Part shown: positions 1-10,685 of the stretch, piece by piece | Layout: the number at the start of each line of letters is the position of its first letter | Numbering within the stretch: the first letter of the stretch is position 1 | Origin: Caldilineaceae bacterium | GTDB taxonomy: Bacteria; Chloroflexota; Anaerolineae; Caldilineales; Caldilineaceae | Assembly (NCBI GenBank): GCA_026645575.1 | Contig: JAPKMW010000037.1 | Span: forward strand, 27,622-91,621 | Reading direction: 5' to 3' | DNA: 64,000 nt | The notes under the pieces: model-generated | Database searches by the model: none | The model's input: the letters and a program-made list of their open reading frames with translations, nothing else | Told to the model about the DNA's origin: nothing | Program-made: the position numbers and the translations under genes

Positions 1-1188
1 GGTTGGGGCGACTATGGCATTAGCGGTCGCCAGACGGTCTACTATGGCCACACCAATCCGTATGTCAGTTCCACCGGTCTCTCGACGCTGATCGCTGAGT
101 TTTATGCCAGCGCGCGCTATCAGGCCGGCCAGGAAAATCTCCGTCGCTTAACGCCGGAATTAGTGCAAGATCCCGCCGTTCAAAATGGCGTGCGCCAGAT
201 CGAGCAGATGATTAAGCACTACTCCGAACGCACCACCGAGTTCAAAGAGTACATCGCCCAAGGCCCCAGCTATCTGGACTTTGTGGCGCTGGAAGAGAAC
301 GACCTGATCTACATTAACCAGGGCAAGACCGCCTACAAACCGCCGGAAAAGTTGGTGGCGCTCTACCCGAAAGAGGGGACTTTCTGGCACGAACACCCTT
401 TTTGCATTCCCAACACCGACTGGGTAAGCGCCGAACAACGCACCGCGGCCACCCTCTTTACCGATTTTATCCGCAGCACACCGATTCAACAGACGGTCAT
501 GACTGCCGGTTTCCGCCCGGTTGATCTGTCAATTAAGCTGGCCGATCCCTTTATCAAAGAGCTAGGCGTCGATCCGTTGCAGCCGGCCACGACCATTGAT
601 GTCCCCAGCACCGAAACCATCGCCGCCATCCAGGCCAGTTGGCAATATGTGAAGAAACAGGCCGATATTGCATTGGTGATCGATGTCTCCGGCTCGATGG
701 AAGGGGAGAAGATCGAACAAGCAAAGGCCGCGGCCCAACGCTTCCTCGATCTGCTGCCACCGCAGAACCAGATCACACTGATCACTTTTAATGATCAGAT
801 CATGCAACAGAATGAACTGGCGCCCTTTGAACAGGTGGAAAGCACAGTGCGCGGGCAGATCGATGCGATTGTCGCCAATGGCGGCACCGCGCTCTATGAT
901 GCCGTCGGTGCGGCGGCGCAGATGCTTAATCAGGGCGAGGGCAACCGCATTCGCGCCATTGTCGTCCTGAGCGATGGACAGGACACCGGCAGCCAGACCA
1001 ATCTCAATGCGCTGACCCAGATGGATCGCGGCGAACAGAACCCGCTCCTGATCTTCCCCGTTGCGTATGGCGATGATGCCGACATCAGCGCGCTCAACAC
1101 GATTGCTCGTACCTCATCGACTAAGGTCATTACCGGCGACGAGAGCGGCATCCGCCAATTGTTTGAGTTGTTGAGCAGTTATTTCTAA
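1..1188 (+). CDS. Solute-binding-domain/VWA fusion protein (5' end outside window)
   Basis: The reading frame is open from base 1, so the N-terminus lies upstream of the window; the GTG at 163 is only an internal candidate start. The visible part has two halves. The first (about residues 1-215) resembles the C-terminal lobe of a type 2 periplasmic solute-binding protein, with an N-P-Y-x-S-S-T-G-L segment matching the equivalent ligand-loop region of the paralogues at 3313 and 4576. The second is a von Willebrand A domain with a complete MIDAS: DVSGS near visible residue 228, GGTAL and LSDGQ. It is paralogous to the protein at 4576-6360 and ends alike in a short aromatic tail (SYF versus TYF). 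It is presumably membrane-anchored and extracytoplasmic. The ligand is unknown. No permease or ATPase is encoded nearby, so an uptake role is doubtful and a sensing or adhesion role is inferred. Confidence 0.88.
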   Translation, partial: GWGDYGISGRQTVYYGHTNPYVSSTGLSTLIAEFYASARYQAGQENLRRLTPELVQDPAVQNGVRQIEQMIKHYSERTTEFKEYIAQGPSYLDFVALEENDLIYINQGKTAYKPPEKLVALYPKEGTFWHEHPFCIPNTDWVSAEQRTAATLFTDFIRSTPIQQTVMTAGFRPVDLSIKLADPFIKELGVDPLQPATTIDVPSTETIAAIQASWQYVKKQADIALVIDVSGSMEGEKIEQAKAAAQRFLDLLPPQNQITLITFNDQIMQQNELAPFEQVESTVRGQIDAIVANGGTALYDAVGAAAQMLNQGEGNRIRAIVVLSDGQDTGSQTNLNALTQMDRGEQNPLLIFPVAYGDDADISALNTIARTSSTKVITGDESGIRQLFELLSSYF

Positions 1189-1260
1189 TTTGATAATGTC
1201 ACAGTACGCTATCTGCCAAGTGATCCGCACAGGTCGCGGCTAGGATAAGCGCGAAGAAGT

Positions 1261-1285
1261 TGTGGGGGTCGCGTCACCCCCCACA
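1261..1285 (+). terminator. Hairpin after the VWA fusion gene
   Basis: TGTGGGGGT and ACCCCCCACA form a G+C-rich stem with one bulge and a six-base loop, 73 bases after the stop codon. No T-run follows, so calling it an intrinsic terminator is tentative. Confidence 0.3.
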
Positions 1286-1352
1286 GGGTTCAAAGGATTT
1301 CTTTCAGTAAACGGGGGCAAAGCTTACTTGAAATCGTTGAATGGAGAAAACG

Positions 1353-1961
1353 ATGGAGATCGATGGATCGAAAACGTTGACATCCTTCCCCTTTAATAAA
1401 CTAATTTTGCCGGCCGATGAAACCGTACTCTTCACAGGCTCTAACCCAACCTTTCATCGTCGTGATCTGCAAGCGGTACTCATTTCAAACAAAGCCCTAT
1501 ATCTGGGCGAGGGGTGGGATGAGAAGCCAGTAATCTTCAAATGGCGCTGCTTTCCGCTGAACAAGATCAAATGTGCAACGCTTACATCAGGGGGATATAG
1601 TGTCGCGTACAAAGGAACAACCCTGCTTTTTGGGTTGCTGGCTGCCGCGCTCGTGTTATTGGCTTTCGCTCAATCGGGCATCACTGCGTTAGAAGGACGC
1701 CTATTGTTCCACGGCGTACCAACCTTGGGGTTCATCACCTGGATCGTCTGGAAAGGATTCAGAAGCCAAGAAGCAACTTGCGCTTTGCACATAGAGACGG
1801 TCACAGAAAGCTACACTTGGCGAATGCCGGGGAATGATTATGACGACGAAATAGACTATGATTGCTGGCTGGTACGAATCACCTGGGATAAACTGGCAAA
1901 GTTAGGGGTGAAAACAGCAAAGATGAACACACTGTTTGACGCTCCTTCTCCGGGCTGTTAG
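1353..1961 (+). CDS. Hypothetical two-segment membrane protein
   Basis: A 202-residue protein of unknown function. An ATG at 1341 is also in frame, but the ATG at 1353 is preceded by GGAG at good spacing and is preferred. Residues about 85-105 and 110-130 are hydrophobic and look like two membrane segments. The N-terminal 80 residues (LPADETVLFTG, then AVLISNKALYLGEGW) look like a small PH-like or bacterial-PH domain, and the C-terminal part is soluble and acidic. That fold call is an impression from residue pattern only. The gene lies between a VWA fusion gene and pspA in the same orientation, so a membrane-associated job in the same cluster is possible. Confidence 0.65.
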   Translation: MEIDGSKTLTSFPFNKLILPADETVLFTGSNPTFHRRDLQAVLISNKALYLGEGWDEKPVIFKWRCFPLNKIKCATLTSGGYSVAYKGTTLLFGLLAAALVLLAFAQSGITALEGRLLFHGVPTLGFITWIVWKGFRSQEATCALHIETVTESYTWRMPGNDYDDEIDYDCWLVRITWDKLAKLGVKTAKMNTLFDAPSPGC

Positions 1962-2016
1962 AATGTAGATCAGCAGCAGTACAACTACTTGACAGCAGTA
2001 ACGAGGAGCCGGACCA

Positions 2017-2241
2017 ATGACGTTTCAGCGCAAAAAACTTTGGACAGAACAGGTGCGCCGCCGTGTGATGACAGGTGCGTTAGTCAGCGGTTTGGCCCTG
2101 TTGTTCTTCTTTACCGCCTATTGGCTTACCTTGCTACTCATCAATTTCCATCCGGGGTTCATCCCCAACGCAGACAAACGGGCGGCCATGTACCGCTTTG
2201 CCACCCGCCGTCCGCAACAGGGCAGTCTCTGGATCTTTTAG
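2017..2241 (+). CDS. Small single-span membrane protein
   Basis: A 74-residue protein with a basic N-terminus (FQRKKLWTEQVRRR), one strong membrane segment at about residues 20-42 (ALLFFFTAYWLTLLLI), and a short basic tail. The start is supported by GAGGAG upstream of the ATG. An overlapping frame (1989-2279) has a weak TTG start and no membrane pattern and was rejected. No family is recognised. Small membrane proteins beside pspA can act as PspA membrane anchors in other bacteria; that link is inference here. Confidence 0.5.
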   Translation: MTFQRKKLWTEQVRRRVMTGALVSGLALLFFFTAYWLTLLLINFHPGFIPNADKRAAMYRFATRRPQQGSLWIF

Positions 2242-2399
2242 GGCGTTTCAGCCCCATTGTCAGCATTTTGCCTGATTAGTATCAGCATTTTGTCATCCAA
2301 CATCAGCAGCACGCTGTTATACTAAAGCGGTCAAACGCAGTTGAAACTTGCAGCCACAGTTGTCCGTAGTGTATCGTGGCTTAACAACAGCGCAACATC

Positions 2400-2423
2400 T
2401 GTATCGCCTTTGTTCGCGATACA
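2400..2423 (+). promoter_or_regulatory. Perfect 8-bp hairpin in the pspA leader
   Basis: TGTATCGC, an eight-base loop, then GCGATACA, ending ten bases before the AAGGAGGA ribosome binding site of pspA. It may be an operator or an mRNA structure near the ribosome site. A TATACT hexamer near 2317 could be a -10 box, but I find no well-spaced -35. Confidence 0.35.
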
Positions 2424-2447
2424 TTTTCCCGAAGGAGGAACATTCTT

Positions 2448-3125
2448 ATGGCATCGCTTTTAGAAAAAGTTAGCACCCTGATTTCGGCCAACCTACATTA
2501 CATGGTGGACCAGGCGCTGAAGAGCAACAGTCTGGCCGTGATCGATCAATATATTCGCCAGGTAGAAAACAATCTCTCGGAATTGGAAGACGCGGCGGCC
2601 ACCGTGGGCGGCGAAGTCAAGTCGATCAAGCGCCGGCTGGTTGAGCACGAACATCGCCACAACGAAATTGACCGGGCCATCGACGCCTTCCTGAATGAAG
2701 GCAACGAAGCTGCCGCCATTGCCGCCCAAAGCCAACTCAACAGCGTGCAGCGGCTGGTCGAGACCTACCAAGAACAGGTTCAGCGCCAGGAGACCGAATT
2801 CCAGAAATTGCTCGACGCCAAGGTCAAACTGGAAGCCCGTCTCTCGACCATGAAGCAGGAGCGCCAGGAGTTGGAAGCGCTGCTCGAACTGGCCAAGAGC
2901 AAAGAGACCACCGTCAAAGCCATGAAGAGCCTCGACGACCTCATGGGTTCCGGCGACAGCGACATCAAGCGCATTGCCGAAAGCGTCTACGCCCGGCTCG
3001 ATAAGGCCAGCACCGCCAGCGAAATGCGCGCCGCCAGCCTCGACGAGCAGATGGATCAGGTGCTGGAAAGCAGCGCCCTCAAGGCCCAGTTGGCCGAACG
3101 CAAGAAGAAGTTGGGGATCAACTAA
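2448..3125 (+). CDS. pspA: PspA/IM30 family envelope-stress protein
   Basis: A 225-residue, almost wholly alpha-helical coiled-coil protein of the usual PspA/IM30/Vipp1 length. The N-terminus begins MASLLEKVSTLISANLHYMVDQA, the amphipathic helix region, and is followed by long heptad-rich helices (EVKSIKRRLVEHEHR, LEARLSTMKQERQEL). Family members oligomerise on damaged inner membranes, sense stored curvature-elastic stress and help to repair the membrane. A strong AAGGAGG site precedes the ATG. No pspF, pspB or pspC homologue is visible. The flanking genes are VWA and solute-binding proteins, which suggests a Chloroflexota-type envelope cluster. A leader hairpin at 2400-2423 may regulate it. 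Confidence 0.93.
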   Translation: MASLLEKVSTLISANLHYMVDQALKSNSLAVIDQYIRQVENNLSELEDAAATVGGEVKSIKRRLVEHEHRHNEIDRAIDAFLNEGNEAAAIAAQSQLNSVQRLVETYQEQVQRQETEFQKLLDAKVKLEARLSTMKQERQELEALLELAKSKETTVKAMKSLDDLMGSGDSDIKRIAESVYARLDKASTASEMRAASLDEQMDQVLESSALKAQLAERKKKLGIN

Positions 3126-3163
3126 GCTAGCATTTTGTCAAATAAGCCGTGCAGAGTTAAACC

Positions 3164-3238
3164 GTCCCGTAGGGACATATGAATTTAGGGTTGGATTTAT
3201 TCTTTTATCTTCCCTAAACTCAGGCGTCCCTACGGGAC
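3164..3238. repeat. Intergenic inverted repeat after pspA
   Basis: GTCCCGTAGGGAC at 3164-3176 pairs with GTCCCTACGGGAC at 3226-3238, and each arm is itself nearly palindromic. An inner TTTAGGG/CCCTAAA pair lies at 3184 and 3212. Confidence 0.75.
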
Positions 3239-3312
3239 AAAATGCTACGGCCACATATACAATTTGCGGTTGCTTACTACCATTAGGCAACTTTAGATAA
3301 ATCGAAATTCCC

Positions 3313-4566
<1,254 letters not shown>

Positions 4567-4575
4567 GGAAGCACT

Positions 4576-6360
4576 ATGAACAATCGCAAACAGAGGGGCA
4601 AGCAGGCTACGCAGAAGCAGAACCTGCTGCTTATCGGCGGCATTGTGCTTTTTGTCATGCTCATCTGCGGCACGATCACGGTGCGCACAGGGATGTGGCT
4701 TGCCAACCAACTGGGAATTGGTCAAGAAGAGACAGCGCCACCGGAGGCAACACCGCTGCTGACCTGGGACGAACAAAGCGCTAGATTAACCATTGCCGCC
4801 TCGCCCTTGATGGCCCCGGTCTTGGAACAACTGGCCGTGCAATTCAACGACCAGGCAAACGAAGCGCCAAATGGTGAGCGCATGATTGTCGAGATCGCCG
4901 CCTATGAGCCGGCCAAGATGATCAAGGACGCGCTGGCGCGTCCCAACTTTCAAGCCATGTCCCCAGACAGCAGTTTATGGATTGACCGGCTGGAAAACGA
5001 CTGGCGCGCAAAGTTGGGCCAAACCCAACAAGAAGGCGTCGTGCCGGTGGGGCAACAGCGCACCAGCGGGCAGATGCGCTATGCTGTCAGTCCCGTAGTG
5101 ATTGTGGCCTGGGAAAGCGTGGCGCGTGAACTGGGTTGGCCCGACAAGCCCGTGGGCTGGCAGACAATTCAACAAAAAGCAACGCAGGATGCCAACTTCA
5201 AGTGGAATCACCCCAGCACCAACAACGCCAGCGGTCTATTGGCGACCCTGGCCGAGTTCTATGCCGGCGCCGGTCTCACTCGTGGCTTGACTGAAGAGGC
5301 GGCCACCAATCCCGCTACGCTGGAGTACGTCCGGGCTGTCGAAGCCACGGTGCGCTTCTATGGTGAGGGTGAAGAAGTGATTATGCAGCGCCTGACTGAC
5401 GAAGGGCGTACCTTCCTGGATGCCTTTGTCGCTCAGGAACGGGTGGTCATCGACTGGAATCGTAACCCGCAGGGGGAACGGCTGGTCGCCATCTACCCGG
5501 CAGAAGGCGCTTTGTGGACCGATCATCCGCTCGCCTTACTTGAACTAGGAGCGCCGCATGATGATCTGGCCGTGACGGATAACCAACGGCTTACCTACCG
5601 AGCCTTCAGTGAATTTTTGTTAAGTCCGGCGGCACAGAATGTGCTGTTGACGGCAGGCTATCGCCCTGCCGATCTGGGCATCGACCTGGGCAGTGGCGAC
5701 AGCCCCTTTGCCAACACGGATGCGGTCGATTGGCGTCAGCCTCAGACGACATTGCAGATGCCCGCGCCGGCAGTGGTGGAGGTTGTGCAGAACTCTTGGT
5801 ACTACACAAAGCGGCCAACCAATGTCTACTTGGTGGTGGACACCAGCGGCAGCATGGAGGAAGGCAACAAACTGCCCCGCACCCAAGAAGCGTTGCGCGC
5901 CTTTGTCGGCCAGATCCAGGGCGATCGCGATCAACTTGGGTTGGTCGAATTTGCCAGCGGTTCCAAGAACTTTACACCGCTGCGCCCTTTGGATGAGACG
6001 GTGCGAGACGATTTGTTGAAGCAGATCGACCGCATGGAACCCATCGGCGGTACAGCACTCATTGATGCTGTTTATAACGCCGCCAACGACTTGCTGGCGC
6101 AGAATGATAACGAAGCAATCAACGCCCTGGTGGTGATGACCGACGGCCAGGAAAATGAGAGCGTCTACACGCTCGATGACTTGACCGATCTGTTGCAAAG
6201 TTACCCAAACCAGCGACTGGTGATCTTCACCATCGCCTTTGGCAGTGACGCCGATGAACGGCTGTTGCAAGAAATTGCGGACATCGGCGACGGCCAGTTC
6301 CGGCGGGCCAGCGAAACCGATATTGAAGAGTTGTACAAAATCATTTCGACCTACTTTTAG
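4576..6360 (+). CDS. Solute-binding-domain/VWA fusion protein
   Basis: A 594-residue protein. In order: a basic N-terminus and membrane anchor (about residues 17-38), a type 2 solute-binding domain (about 65-370, with HPSTNNASGLLATL as the conserved ligand-loop region), and a VWA domain (about 415-594). The MIDAS is intact: DTSGSM at residues 422-427, GGTAL, and the MTDGQE loop. VWA domains bind protein partners through a metal ion, and solute-binding domains close on a small ligand, so this could present ligand occupancy to a partner at the cell surface. That is inference. It is a full-length paralogue of the partial gene at window start and follows the stand-alone solute-binding gene by nine bases. 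Confidence 0.9.
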   Translation: MNNRKQRGKQATQKQNLLLIGGIVLFVMLICGTITVRTGMWLANQLGIGQEETAPPEATPLLTWDEQSARLTIAASPLMAPVLEQLAVQFNDQANEAPNGERMIVEIAAYEPAKMIKDALARPNFQAMSPDSSLWIDRLENDWRAKLGQTQQEGVVPVGQQRTSGQMRYAVSPVVIVAWESVARELGWPDKPVGWQTIQQKATQDANFKWNHPSTNNASGLLATLAEFYAGAGLTRGLTEEAATNPATLEYVRAVEATVRFYGEGEEVIMQRLTDEGRTFLDAFVAQERVVIDWNRNPQGERLVAIYPAEGALWTDHPLALLELGAPHDDLAVTDNQRLTYRAFSEFLLSPAAQNVLLTAGYRPADLGIDLGSGDSPFANTDAVDWRQPQTTLQMPAPAVVEVVQNSWYYTKRPTNVYLVVDTSGSMEEGNKLPRTQEALRAFVGQIQGDRDQLGLVEFASGSKNFTPLRPLDETVRDDLLKQIDRMEPIGGTALIDAVYNAANDLLAQNDNEAINALVVMTDGQENESVYTLDDLTDLLQSYPNQRLVIFTIAFGSDADERLLQEIADIGDGQFRRASETDIEELYKIISTYF

Positions 6361-6387
6361 GTAGCTGGGAACACCAGACTAATCATA

Positions 6388-6458
6388 GTTAACACGGATA
6401 GGGAAAAACACGGCTCTTCGCTTGATCTTCATTAGTGTTCCTTCCTATCCGTGTTAAC
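6388..6458. repeat. Intergenic inverted repeat
   Basis: GTTAACACGGATAGG at 6388 and its complement ending at 6458 form a 24-bp stem with three mismatches and a 23-base loop, in the space between the VWA fusion gene and the next gene. Confidence 0.7.
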
Positions 6459-6479
6459 AAACATTTTGTGAAAAATCCT

Positions 6480-7301
6480 ATGACCACGATTCGGACTGAG
6501 TTGCAACAGAAGGCCCAAGGCGCCATATTACAATACGCCATTCTACGCTGGGAGAGCGCCGTGGTGGTGGCGTTGACGCTGGTCCTCTTTTTCCTCCTGC
6601 GCCGGCCCTTCCCCTGGTGGCCACCTTTTGGCTGGCCGCTATTGGGGGTGGTTGGGTTGCTCCTCTTGGTCTATTCCAGTCTCAATGACGCGGAAACGAA
6701 TGCACGGGTGTTGTCTGATCTCTTCCGGGAAGAGTTTGATCCACGCCCGGTGCGCGACAAAGAGTTACGCAGCGATGTTGAACAAGCGCTGGAATATCAG
6801 CGGCGTATTGAAGCCGAGGTGCAGAAACAACGGCCTGGGCAAATTCGCGACCGACTAGAGGGTACAGCCAACCAGCTTACTGATTGGTTGAAAAACATCT
6901 ATGCGCTGGCACTGCGGGTTGATGCTTATCGTGCTGATACGTTGTTGGCCCGTGAACGGGACGCCGTCCCCAAAGAGTTGGAGCAGGTGCGGTTACAACG
7001 TAAACGCGAGAGCAATCCGACGGTCCAAAAGCAATTGGATGATTTAATTCTGAGCAAAGAAAAGCATCAGCAAACCCTTGACGACTTGGACGCCCGTATG
7101 AAGCAGGCAGCGCTCCAATTGGAGCAGAGCTTGACAGCGTTGGCAACGGTCTACGGCCAGGTGCAACTCATCGACGCCCAAAGTGTCGGCAGTGGGCAGG
7201 CGGAGCGGCTCCAATCGGATATTCGCGAGCAGGTCGAACGGCTCAACGATCTGGTGGATAGCATCAACGAAGTCTACGATTACAGTACGAAGAAGATTTA
7301 G
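6480..7301 (+). CDS. Membrane-anchored coiled-coil protein
   Basis: A 273-residue protein. A GTG at 6435 is in frame, but it falls inside an inverted repeat; the ATG at 6480 (MTTIRTELQQKAQG) is preferred. Two hydrophobic segments at about residues 22-40 and 45-62 form a hairpin in the membrane. The rest is a long charged helical region (about 85-270) with coiled-coil heptads, for example LDDLDARMKQAALQLEQSL. No enzyme motif is seen. The family is not recognised. Its place after PspA and the SBP-VWA proteins suggests a cytoplasmic coiled-coil partner of that cluster. Confidence 0.8.
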   Translation: MTTIRTELQQKAQGAILQYAILRWESAVVVALTLVLFFLLRRPFPWWPPFGWPLLGVVGLLLLVYSSLNDAETNARVLSDLFREEFDPRPVRDKELRSDVEQALEYQRRIEAEVQKQRPGQIRDRLEGTANQLTDWLKNIYALALRVDAYRADTLLARERDAVPKELEQVRLQRKRESNPTVQKQLDDLILSKEKHQQTLDDLDARMKQAALQLEQSLTALATVYGQVQLIDAQSVGSGQAERLQSDIREQVERLNDLVDSINEVYDYSTKKI

Positions 7302-7302
7302 G

Positions 7303-7326
7303 TAGGAAAGACTTTAGTCTTTCCTA
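7303..7326. terminator. Perfect 11-bp palindrome after the coiled-coil gene
   Basis: TAGGAAAGACT, two bases, then AGTCTTTCCTA. It begins just after the stop codon. The AAAGACTTTAGTCTTT core recurs twice near 41.1-41.3 kb, so this may be a repeat-family member as well as, or rather than, a terminator. Confidence 0.45.
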
Positions 7327-7348
7327 GGATCCATTTGCGGAGTGCGGA

Positions 7349-8494
7349 ATGTGGATGATACAGAGAAGAGTATTATTAACACTGCTGTTGGCAATTGCAG
7401 TCCTGCTGACGAGTTGCAGTCGATCCAGCGAACCCACCGAGGGTGATGCCATTGTCTTTGTGGCGGTGCCCTTGAGCGGTTTTCAGGCCAATGGCGGTCA
7501 GACCATTTTAGGCGGTGTGCGGCTGGCAGCAGCGGAGATCAATCGCAACGGTGGCCTGTTGGGCTATCGCGTGGTCGTGCGGTCGCTGGATGACGAGTCG
7601 GATAGCGATGTAGCGGTCAGCCAGGCCGCCCAGGTACAGAGCGCGCTGGATCAGGGCGAACGGGTAATTGGAGTGATTGGTCATCTGAACAGCGGACAAA
7701 CATTGGCAACAATGGAGATGTACAAGAATTTGCCCCTCGTCGTCATCACCCCCACCGCATCGGAAAAAAGTTTGACCGAACGGGGCTTTACCAACTTCTT
7801 TCGGGTCAATGCCAACGATAATGTTCAGGCGGCCGTTGATGCCGAGTTTTTGGTAAACAAACTCAACGCCAAACGTGTTGTCGTGATCTACAACGATACG
7901 CCCTATGGTAAAGGGCTAGGCGCAACCCTAGTTCAGGAATTAGAGAAGCATGGCGCCCAGGCAGCGCTAACCTTGCAGGTGGCTGAAGGGCAAAATCGCT
8001 TCTTGGAAGAGGTTGCGCAGATTAAAAATACCCAAGCTGACGCCATCTTCTATGCCGGCTATGAGATTGAAGCCGCTTACTTGCGCGCCGACATTGTCGA
8101 GGCCGGCATCACCTTGCCCATGTTGGCAAGCGATGGCGCCTTTCTCGCCTCCACCATCGACCAATCCAATGGCACCGCCGAGGGCATGTACTTTAGCGCC
8201 TTTGCCCCTAGCCCGGCCCAAGCGGCCAACCAACAGTGGATCGAAGCCTATCAAGCCGTCGAGTATCGCAACCCCGACACCTATTCGATCAACGGCTATG
8301 TCGCTATGCAGGTGTTAGCCGAAGGTGTCCGCCAAGCCGATGCGCTGGATAGCAGACAGGTAGCCGACGCGATTCGCAACAACGTCATTGACACGCTTTT
8401 GAAGCCACTCCGCTTTGAACCGGACGGCGATGTGGTTGATGCCCAAATCTGGATCTATCAGGTGGTGGATGGGGAGTTTAAGCAGGTGCAGTGA
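7349..8494 (+). CDS. Branched-chain amino-acid-type ABC substrate-binding lipoprotein
   Basis: A 381-residue lipoprotein. The signal peptide ends in a lipobox (LLTSC, cysteine at about residue 23), followed by a Peripla_BP_6 (LivJ/LivK-type) fold: VAVPLSGFQANGGQTILGG at the N-terminal strand, VIGHLNSGQT, and VVIYNDTPYGKGLG. Family members bind amino acids, amides or related ligands outside the membrane. Start: ATG with GGAG seven bases upstream. No livH, livM, livG or livF genes follow; the next gene is convergent galT. It is therefore an orphan binding protein like the others in this cluster, and may serve a distant transporter or a sensory role. The stop codon lies inside an inverted repeat. 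Confidence 0.93.
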   Translation: MWMIQRRVLLTLLLAIAVLLTSCSRSSEPTEGDAIVFVAVPLSGFQANGGQTILGGVRLAAAEINRNGGLLGYRVVVRSLDDESDSDVAVSQAAQVQSALDQGERVIGVIGHLNSGQTLATMEMYKNLPLVVITPTASEKSLTERGFTNFFRVNANDNVQAAVDAEFLVNKLNAKRVVVIYNDTPYGKGLGATLVQELEKHGAQAALTLQVAEGQNRFLEEVAQIKNTQADAIFYAGYEIEAAYLRADIVEAGITLPMLASDGAFLASTIDQSNGTAEGMYFSAFAPSPAQAANQQWIEAYQAVEYRNPDTYSINGYVAMQVLAEGVRQADALDSRQVADAIRNNVIDTLLKPLRFEPDGDVVDAQIWIYQVVDGEFKQVQ

Positions 8495-8577
8495 TTCGTG
8501 TTGCGTGTTGCCTGTACCGTACCCTCGAATCCGTTGGATTTTGGGAAACAGTTCACGCAACACGCAACACGAATCAC
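8491..8577. repeat. 21-bp perfect inverted repeat between convergent genes
   Basis: The left arm begins GTGATTCGTGTTGCGTG at 8491 and contains the TGA stop of the upstream gene. The right arm ends at 8577, two bases before the galT stop. It can serve as a two-way terminator. Related single arms occur at 27848, 43427 (inside sco) and 46759. Confidence 0.8.
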
Positions 8578-8578
8578 G

Positions 8579-9655
8579 TCAGCCGCGCTGTTTATAATGC
8601 ACTTCACTCAATTCGCGCAATTTTGCTGCGGCCTGCTCGGCGGTGATGTCCCGTTGTGGGTTGCCCAGCATTTCATAACCAACCATAAATTTCTTCACGG
8701 TCGCTGACCGGAGCAATGGTGGGTAGAAGTGGGCGTGCAGTTGCCAGTGGGGGTGTGCCTGACCGTCGGTTGGTTGCCCGTGCCACCCCATTGAGTAAGG
8801 AAAGCTGGTTTCAAAGAGGTTGTCATAGCGGGTAAGCAGCCGTTTGAGAATGTCGGCCAGGGCGTCGCGTTCCTCGCCTGTCAAGTCAGGCAACTGCACC
8901 ACATGGCGACGGGGCAGCAGAAGCGTTTCATAGGGCCAGACCGCCCAGAATGGCACCAGCGCCACCCAGGCACTATTCTCGACGACAATACGGTCAGCGG
9001 CGGCGACTTCTGCCGATAAGTAATCCAGCAATAAGGAACTTCCTTGGGCAGCATAATAGGCGCGCTGTTGGACATCCTCTTTGGCAGGCTCCTGCGGGAT
9101 GCTATGGTTGGCCCAAAGCTGGCCATGCGGATGGGGGTTTGACGCCCCCATTGCGGCCCCTTTGTTTTCAAAAATCTGCACATAGCTGACGTCGAGCAGG
9201 TTGCCCAGTTCAATCACCTGTTCCGCCCACACATCGACCACGCGTCGAATATCGGGTACTGCCATTTCCGGTAAGGTCAGATCATGACGGGGGCTAAAAC
9301 AGATCACCCGACACCGCCCCGTCTCTCCCGCCATCTGAAAGAATTGCCCCTCGCTCACATCGCCCCGTGGTCCGTCGGGCAGTAAAGCCGCAAAATCATT
9401 CTCAAAGACAAAAGTGTTGGTGTATTGCGGATTATGCTTGCCGCCGGCCCGTTCGTTGCCGGGACAGAGATAACACTTGGGATCATAAGCCGGGCGGTTG
9501 TCCGGCGTCCCCTTTTCCACCTGTCCTTGCCAGGGGCGTTTGGTACGATGGGGTGAAACCAGCACCCATTCGCCGGTCAACAGATTGCGCCGGCGGTGCG
9601 GATGTTCGGTAGGATCAAACGGTTGTAGATTGGGTGATTGGGCAGATTGGGTCAT
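8579..9655 (-). CDS. galT: Galactose-1-phosphate uridylyltransferase
   Basis: A 358-residue class I GalT of the HIT superfamily. It swaps UMP between UDP-glucose and galactose-1-phosphate in the Leloir pathway in the cytoplasm. Visible motifs: CYLCPGN (metal-binding cysteines), the active-site HPHGQLW that carries the nucleotidylated histidine, and a C-terminal [13 protein letters not shown] metal/nucleotide region. A longer in-frame start at 9682 exists; ATG 9655 ([13 protein letters not shown]) with GAAGG upstream is preferred. It lies downstream of a ROK-family sugar kinase on the same strand, which suggests a small sugar-use operon. No galK or galE is in the window. Confidence 0.95.
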   Translation of the reverse strand: MTQSAQSPNLQPFDPTEHPHRRRNLLTGEWVLVSPHRTKRPWQGQVEKGTPDNRPAYDPKCYLCPGNERAGGKHNPQYTNTFVFENDFAALLPDGPRGDVSEGQFFQMAGETGRCRVICFSPRHDLTLPEMAVPDIRRVVDVWAEQVIELGNLLDVSYVQIFENKGAAMGASNPHPHGQLWANHSIPQEPAKEDVQQRAYYAAQGSSLLLDYLSAEVAAADRIVVENSAWVALVPFWAVWPYETLLLPRRHVVQLPDLTGEERDALADILKRLLTRYDNLFETSFPYSMGWHGQPTDGQAHPHWQLHAHFYPPLLRSATVKKFMVGYEMLGNPQRDITAEQAAAKLRELSEVHYKQRG

Positions 9656-9724
9656 AAGCCTTCGAGTTTCTTTCAAGATCAACAGCAGTTCATGATTTTG
9701 ATTCTACCGCACATCGGCCACGCG

Positions 9725-10624
9725 TTAAGCAATTTGTTCTGCATTCTGCGCCAACGCAATGGCGCCCAACACACCGGCGCGACTCCCTAAGCCAGGCGGG
9801 ACAATATAGTTGTCCATATTTTCTAGTAGTTCGGTGGATTGAATATAGCCATTGAGCATAGCGTAAACACTATTATGGATCAATGGGAAAAGATGCCGTT
9901 GATCCATGACACCGCCGCCCATGATGATCCGCTGGGGCGAAAGGGTGCAGATAATGTTCATTAACCCCAATGCCAAATAATGCGCTTCTAATTCCCAAGC
10001 GGGATGTTCCGGCGCCAAATTTTCGGCGCGGGTTTGCCAGCGCCCTTCTAGCGCCGGCCCGGCGGCCAAGCCTTCCCAACAATCGCCATGATAGGGACAG
10101 AAACCAGCATAGGGATCGGCATCCCAGTTATGGGGAATCAACATGTGGCCCATCTCCGGGTGCATGAGGCCGTGAATGAGTTTGCCATTGACCATACCGC
10201 CACCACCCAACCCCGTACCGATGGTTAAGTAAACAAAAGTATCGACCCCTTGTGCGGCGCCCCAACGGTGTTCACTCAACGCTGCGCCATTGACATCTGT
10301 ATCAAAACCAACCGGCACACCAAAAGCTTTACGCAAGGGACCGACAAAGTCAGTGTGCGCCCAGCCGGGTTTGGGGGTGGTGGTGACATAGCCAAAGGTG
10401 GGTGAGCGCGGATCAGGATCGAGCGGCCCAAAGGAGGCGACGCCAATGGCGGCCAATGGTTCGCTGCCCTGATTCGCTTTGAAAAAGGCTATCGCCTGGT
10501 TAATTGCGTCAGCCGGCACATTGGTTGTGGCAAAGCGCGTTTCGGCCCGGATGTCATCCGGTCCAGTGCCGATGGCACAGACAAATTTGGTGCCGCCGGC
10601 TTCAATACCGCCATATAATGCCAT
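9725..10624 (-). CDS. ROK-family fructokinase/sugar kinase
   Basis: A 299-residue ROK kinase. The phosphate-binding start is [15 protein letters not shown], the catalytic aspartate is in the [10 protein letters not shown] segment, and [10 protein letters not shown] follows. The zinc-binding HPEMGHM...[16 protein letters not shown] is typical of the ROK fructokinase group. It should phosphorylate fructose or a related hexose with ATP in the cytoplasm. The ATG is preceded by AAGGAG at slightly long spacing. Downstream galT lies 69 bases away on the same strand. Exact sugar specificity cannot be read from sequence. Confidence 0.92.
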   Translation of the reverse strand: MALYGGIEAGGTKFVCAIGTGPDDIRAETRFATTNVPADAINQAIAFFKANQGSEPLAAIGVASFGPLDPDPRSPTFGYVTTTPKPGWAHTDFVGPLRKAFGVPVGFDTDVNGAALSEHRWGAAQGVDTFVYLTIGTGLGGGGMVNGKLIHGLMHPEMGHMLIPHNWDADPYAGFCPYHGDCWEGLAAGPALEGRWQTRAENLAPEHPAWELEAHYLALGLMNIICTLSPQRIIMGGGVMDQRHLFPLIHNSVYAMLNGYIQSTELLENMDNYIVPPGLGSRAGVLGAIALAQNAEQIA

Positions 10625-10685
10625 AATGCGATGTCTCCTTGCAGAATGGGAAGTAGGGCACAGGAAGAAAACAGCTTCCTATGCC

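Noticed and set aside
1989..2279. 96-residue frame overlapping the small membrane protein
   Set aside because: It has a TTG start without a ribosome site, whereas the alternative frame has GAGGAG and a membrane segment.
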